Of a stretch of DNA of 64,000 nt, positions 60,701 to 64,000 are shown in pieces. The position numbers and the translations under genes are program-made. This stretch comes from Saccoglossus kowalevskii (Eukaryota; Hemichordata; Enteropneusta; Harrimaniidae): assembly GCF_000003605.2 (NCBI RefSeq), contig NW_003107089.1:807736-871735 (forward strand), read 5' to 3'. Under the pieces are notes generated by a model. The model searched no databases. It saw only the letters and a list, made by a program, of their open reading frames with translations, and was not told the DNA's origin. Numbering within the stretch: position 1 is the first letter of the stretch; each line of letters begins with the position of its first letter.

Positions 60701-62174
60701 TATCCAACTTTGTGGTATTTGTGTGAGACAATTCTTATTTGATTTTCCAATGTTCAAAACAAATTTTCATACATGCACTTCTTTTTCTGAATTTTTTCTG
60801 CGCAACGTCGACATGACAATGAAGTAATGTGTTTTGAGGCTAATTTATGGCTTATGGGAATTTTAAAAATAAATTTATATACAAAACTATAAAGAATGGT
60901 GTCATTCTGTTTCAATTATATTATTTAGTCAGTGTTCTTGGTCAGGTTTTCAGCTGGGCAGTCCAATTTTACAGCAGTCCTGTGACTGTCAATACCCACC
61001 CACCAACGTGTACATCTGTCAGCTGAGCAGTTACCATGTCATTGTAGAATAGTTGCCCAATTGTGTGCATTTTCTTATCATAAATTCTTTTAAGAATGTA
61101 AATCACTGGACTTGTAATAGAGAATGTTGATAATAACAATGATTTCTCATTCATCAGGATCATCAGGTCACTGTGGCCCTGATTATTTTAAGGCAACATG
61201 CAAACTGAAAATAAATGTCTTGTTTTAATAAAATGACATTGATTGTCTTTGACAAAATATTTTACTTATTAATTGAGTCGCATTTAATAAATTTCTGGAA
61301 AGTTGGCAATCACCAGGAATGAATATTAAAATCAACTCTCTGGATGTATATGTGTAACCAAGGAAAGGTTTTAAATCATGTTTCTATGTAGGCACAACTA
61401 AAAACCCTGAAAAACACCCTTCAATAGCTTCCAGCAATAACTTAGTAGTGTTTTCAAGTGGTCTATTTGCTTTTGCATGTTAATGCACTAATATTACATA
61501 TGGTTGTTACTGCACATTTTTATTTCCAAGGATTGTAACTAGGCGTGATATTAACCTTCCTCACAGCCATTTCCAATCAAATCATGGGTTACCAACATAA
61601 AACAAGTAGTTCAGCAAAATAGTTGTATTGACACGAGCGAAGAACACATGCAAAAATATGAATATACTTGTGGGTTTGCATATCACAGCATTTCAATGGG
61701 ATCATAATTTGAGCATATTGTGGTAGTTGCAAGCTACCTACCTTTATCTACCTTTGGAATATTTGTGTACAGTATAAGTAATGAATAATAGGGAGCACAA
61801 TAAGTTATGACAAGGTGTGCTAAGTTCTATAGATAACATGGGGAGCGCCATTTTGTTGTTTCACAAATTATGCAATGCGAGAAAGCTCATCAATGATAAA
61901 ATATCTTCAGAATGTTATTCAAGGATAAAACAAACTGAAAATAGTTAAATTTTGAATAGTGTTTTGAGTCATTTTGAACAGTGGTGAAATACAAATCGTG
62001 CGTGGTGGCATCGGCTGAGCTCGCTCACTCACCAGGAACTGCCTGCTACATGTACATATTACTTACACTAGTGTGTACAATCCCTCCCCACCTTCCGGTA
62101 TATTTTCCGTGATATTGACCATCTTGATTGGTACAACCAGTTTGTCTTCACTGGCGCAATACAGAGAGTCCAGG
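54647..62174 (-). CDS. SNAPC3, snRNA-activating protein complex subunit 3 (six exons, 5' partial)
   Basis: SNAPC3 (SNAP50) is a core subunit of SNAPc, which binds the proximal sequence element of snRNA genes and supports Pol II and Pol III initiation in the nucleus. Six minus-strand exons join in phase: 62069-62174, 59079-59183, 57889-58112, 56637-56801, 54894-55001 and 54647-54794. They give about 285 residues. Family landmarks are [54 protein letters not shown], the Cys pair RLLCRVCQ, and [19 protein letters not shown] with the second pair (putative zinc site). The family is usually around 400 aa, so over 100 N-terminal residues are missing. Their exons are probably beyond 64000. All key Cys and His residues are intact, so the gene looks functional. 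Confidence 0.93.
54894..55001 (-). CDS. SNAPC3 exon with the first Cys pair
   Basis: 108 bp from a TCACACACAG acceptor to an AAA|GTAAGT donor. It encodes [20 protein letters not shown] and [15 protein letters not shown] with the preceding LC gives C-x-x-C. Confidence 0.93.
55378..56092. mobile_element. Long-TIR element, 715 bp, in SNAPC3 intron
   Basis: CAAGTCTCAGAAGTATTGGG at 55378 is mirrored by CCCAATACTTCTGAGACTTG ending at 56092. The inverted similarity continues inward for about 130 bp per side with insertions and changes (CAGCCAATTTGCAAACTCGC, AACTGATTGGGTTTTG, CCACTCTGGGCGAGTCTATA). The interior has no transposase, so it is a foldback or MITE-like element. No clear target-site duplication is visible. 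Confidence 0.85.
56637..56801 (-). CDS. SNAPC3 exon with [15 protein letters not shown]
   Basis: 165 bp from a TGCCTTCAG acceptor to an AAG|GTGAGT donor. It encodes [18 protein letters not shown] and [20 protein letters not shown]. The first base completes the Glu codon split from the previous exon. Confidence 0.95.
57889..58112 (-). CDS. SNAPC3 exon with LRDKI and [13 protein letters not shown]
   Basis: 224 bp from a TTTGTAG acceptor to a GA|GTAAGT donor. It encodes [27 protein letters not shown], and [19 protein letters not shown]. This is the most conserved block of the family. Confidence 0.95.
59079..59183 (-). CDS. SNAPC3 internal exon
   Basis: 105 bp, 35 codons, phase 0 at both ends, between a GTATTTTAG acceptor and an AGG|GTAAGT donor. 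It encodes [20 protein letters not shown] plus Arg, typical of the region before the LRDKI block. Confidence 0.85.
59391..59890. repeat. 156-bp tandem repeat, about 3 copies
   Basis: Anchors AATATCAAAGCAATTGGACT (59391 variant, 59548, 59704) and TCACGAAATGAACAAATCTG (59487, 59650, 59808) recur with a 156-163 bp period. The array lies in a SNAPC3 intron, and a diverged copy lies downstream of the gene at 53.1-53.6 kb. Confidence 0.85.
59891..62068. other. SNAPC3 intron, no additional exon seen
   Basis: This is the largest SNAPC3 intron. Short frames such as 59912-60151 (plus) and 60969-61163 (minus) have no domain features and no phase-compatible splice sites with the SNAPC3 exons. Confidence 0.4.
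62069..62174 (-). CDS. SNAPC3 internal exon (most upstream one seen)
   Basis: Between a TTCTTCTCAG acceptor and a CTA|GTGTAAGT donor it encodes [20 protein letters not shown] and [13 protein letters not shown]. The phase-0 end needed by the next exon requires the GTGTAA donor rather than the stronger-looking GTAAGT two bases on, which keeps this exon less certain. Confidence 0.55.
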
Positions 62175-62339
62175 CTGAGAAGAATGAAAAATAATAATAA
62201 TTATTTATTCAAGCAGTTTACAAATTAGACCTTCAAATGTTTTCAGATTGCAATCATAAACTCACTAAACCAAGGACGTAAAAGACGTAAATGAGTTATT
62301 TTTACCTCCATACACGTACTAACAAGATTGCAGCGTCCA

Positions 62340-62520
62340 CTCCCCTTTATTTAATTTTTTTTTATTTATTAATTAACTCATAACAAGCTACTGGAGGAGG
62401 TTAAAGGTTTCAAAAAAAAATTACAAATAAAAATTAATCAAATTACAATGGCTAAGAGTTTAAAGAACAACCAAAAGCAGACTAAATAGAATTAGTAACG
62501 GAAAATAAAAAAACACTCTA
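62340..62520 (-). mobile_element. Possible LINE 3' tail fragment
   Basis: Read on the minus strand, CTCCAGTAGCTTGTTATGAG is followed by a (TTAA/AAATA)n tail. This resembles the tail of the LINE at 63345-63420. No coding part is recognisable. Confidence 0.3.
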
Positions 62521-62671
62521 CCCCACCTGAGGGTTATACTGTAAATGTATTAACTATTCACTGCTTTTCAATTTCCCTATTTTCGTTGTTAAGTAAAAAT
62601 TCTTAAAATTCAATTCATGTGAACATGAAAAATGACAATACAACTCATTGTTTCCCTGACAAATTCGTGAA

Positions 62672-62839
62672 CTTAAAGCGGGAGAGTCATTACCTGTGCA
62701 TGCGTCAGATGGCCATAGCGTGACATTGTTTACAAACAAGCGTCTACCCATAAGCCTTTGGGTTATTGGAGTGTGTTGTTAACATCACTTGGGACTCAAT
62801 TCCAGCGCGTGCGCAGGTGACGACCCTCCCGCTTTAAAA
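62672..62839. mobile_element. Short MITE (about 165 bp) with GC-rich TIRs
   Basis: The left end CTTAAAGCGGGAGAGTCATT and right end AGGTGACGACCCTCCCGCTT (then TAA) are inverted copies. The interior includes GCGTCTACCCATAAGCCTTTGGG and GGGACTCAATTCCAGC. A truncated inverted copy is at 63236-63347. Confidence 0.75.
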
Positions 62840-63143
62840 CTCAGCGAAATCAAAAGGGCGCCACACATGCACAGGATATCGATGTCATATAAACAACCAT
62901 GACTGTAGCGCACACCAGCTAATACAAACTGAGAGGTTACCAAGCTTTAATTAAGTACTTTGTTTTGGTGTTTGGAAGGTATCAAAGGAGTCACCGTCGG
63001 TAATTAGTGTAAGTGGCGCCCAGGGCAAAACTCTTACTCATGACTTCATTAGAAAAGCGTATTGGATTGTGGGAAAATCATTGTTTATCAACACAAATGT
63101 CGCACATGCACGGCGCGACGACTACCGCTCTTTAAAATCAAAT
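62837..63143. mobile_element. TIR element copy 2 (related to 41831-42085)
   Basis: It shares its core with 41831-42085 and ends with CGCGCGACGACTACCGCTCT followed by TTAAA, the inverse of the start of that copy. The left end is TTTAAAACTCAGCG and is more diverged. It is flanked by copies of the 165-bp MITE, so the region is a nested cluster. Confidence 0.7.
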
Positions 63144-63235
63144 TAGTGAAATTAATGTCAGTGAAAATATATGGTTTTACAGTTGCCAGAAAATGGAGAA
63201 AAAAAAAATGCCTACAAAAAATTGAAATGATACAA

Positions 63236-63347
63236 CTTTAAAGCAGAGGGATCGTCACCTGCGCACGCGCGGGAATTGAGTCCCAGGCGACGATAACAAC
63301 ACATGCTAAAAACGCAAAGGCTGATGGGTAGACACTTGTTTGTATTA
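63236..63347. mobile_element. Truncated, inverted copy of the 165-bp MITE
   Basis: TTAAAGCAGAGGGATCGTCA, CGGGAATTGAGTCCCAGG and GATGGGTAGACACTTGTTTG match the inverse of 62729-62839. The copy stops where the LINE tail starts, so the LINE may have inserted into it. Confidence 0.75.
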
Positions 63348-64000
63348 TTTATTTTTTTATTTATTTATTTACTTATTGACTCTTACACAATCCCCGGAGG
63401 GAAAGAAAATGGTCACAAAGTACAAGGAGAAATATATATACAAAAAAAACAAAACAAAAACACAATATACTAAATAACAAATACAATCACTAAATTACTA
63501 AAAAATACAAAATCTCTAAAATACAATCTAATATAAAATTACAAAATTGACAGCAGGCATTAAGATGCCAAGTAAGACCCTGCTTCCTGACTTCAAAGCT
63601 TTTACTTATGAACTGTGCTACTGGAATAATAATGTTTTCATTCTGTAACAATTCCATGAATTTTTTCTCTGCAGGTTTATTTTCAAATGCTGGGATCATA
63701 TCCTTAGCTTTATTGAACAGTTTGGCACGCAACTCATTATATTTGTTGCATTCCAGCAGAAAATGCATTTCATCCTCAATTAGACCTTTGTTACACATGT
63801 CACAAACCCTGTTGTTTAGTGGGATTTTTTTATGACGACCCATTTCAATTTTGAGACTATGGTCACTAAGACGAAATTTGGTAAGCACACTACGCAGTTC
63901 AAAGTTTTTTAGCTTGACTAAATATGGCTCAAGTTTTAAATCTGATTTGATTAGCCGATATGTTCTTAGTTTGTTTTTCTCATTGCTTTGGTGCGGTTAT
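63348..64000 (-). mobile_element. LINE retrotransposon 3' end (runs off the window)
   Basis: An (AAATA)n tail at 63348-63400 on the minus strand follows the C-terminal part of a reverse transcriptase ORF. The coding part extends from the window edge to 63490. It is a different LINE family from that at 29.7-32.8 kb. Confidence 0.85.
63490..64000 (-). CDS. LINE reverse transcriptase C-terminal domain (5' partial)
   Basis: The open frame on the minus strand begins beyond the edge (KNKLRTYRLIKSDLKLEPYL, then VLTKFRLSDHSLKIEMGRHK) and includes VCDMCNKGLIEDEMHFLLEC, a Cys-His zinc-knuckle-like motif common at the C terminus of animal LINE RTs. It stays open for 170 codons without a stop, so this copy may be relatively young. 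The last 30 residues are not family-typical and may be read-through into the 3' region. Confidence 0.85.

Noticed and set aside
63608-63835. Plus-strand 75-codon frame
   Set aside because: Antisense of the LINE reverse transcriptase C terminus.
1-64000. tRNA or rRNA genes
   Set aside because: No cloverleaf-compatible A/B box pair or rRNA core sequence was noticed by eye; tRNAscan-SE would be the decisive test.

Overview
This window is eukaryotic nuclear DNA, most likely from an invertebrate animal, probably marine. The evidence is AT-rich sequence with long gene-poor stretches, GT-AG introns with phase-matched exons, a peptide-type GPCR, a SNAPC3 gene, and DIRS-like and LINE retrotransposons plus many small inverted-repeat elements. 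The species cannot be fixed from sequence alone: lophotrochozoan, ambulacrarian and cephalochordate sources all remain possible. A run of N at 1347-1920 shows that this is a draft assembly, broken inside a satellite.

Layout. 0.8-2.3 kb is a 59-bp satellite with the assembly gap. 2.47-2.96 kb holds a possible small minus-strand gene with a poly(A) signal. 3-17 kb is gene-poor, with a tetranucleotide microsatellite, a degenerate array of about 118 bp units, a long (TA)n tract and dispersed repeats. 17.36-20.62 kb carries a two-exon plus-strand gene for a rhodopsin-type GPCR of the vasopressin/GnRH/corazonin-like group. It is 372 aa, has an altered TM6 motif, and is preceded by a degenerate 54-bp repeat in its intron. 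22-25.5 kb holds several hairpin elements and a frameshifted ORF resembling a Cys-rich zinc-finger N-terminal domain. 26.8-27.7 kb is a TTAA-flanked TIR element. 29.7-32.8 kb is a decayed plus-strand LINE, split by a second TTAA-flanked element.

36.9-42.8 kb contains the most novel-looking content: two neighbouring minus-strand genes for small paralogous Cys-rich proteins. They share C-x-C-x-D-C, L-x-I-W-x-R-H and C-x-D-C-x-x-V-Q motifs. One has a clean three-exon model of 162 aa. I recognise no family. 44.2-52.5 kb holds two degenerate, diverged DIRS-like elements, head to tail on the minus strand, each with gag, RT/RNase H and tyrosine recombinase remnants.

54.65-62.17 kb carries six phase-compatible minus-strand exons of SNAPC3, the zinc-binding snRNA-activating complex subunit. 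They encode the last 285 or so residues; the N terminus is not in view. Introns and flanks hold a 156-bp tandem repeat and a 0.7-kb long-TIR element. 62.6-63.3 kb is a cluster of short TIR elements, and a minus-strand LINE runs off the right edge.

The genes do not form a pathway: they are independent loci separated by repeats.
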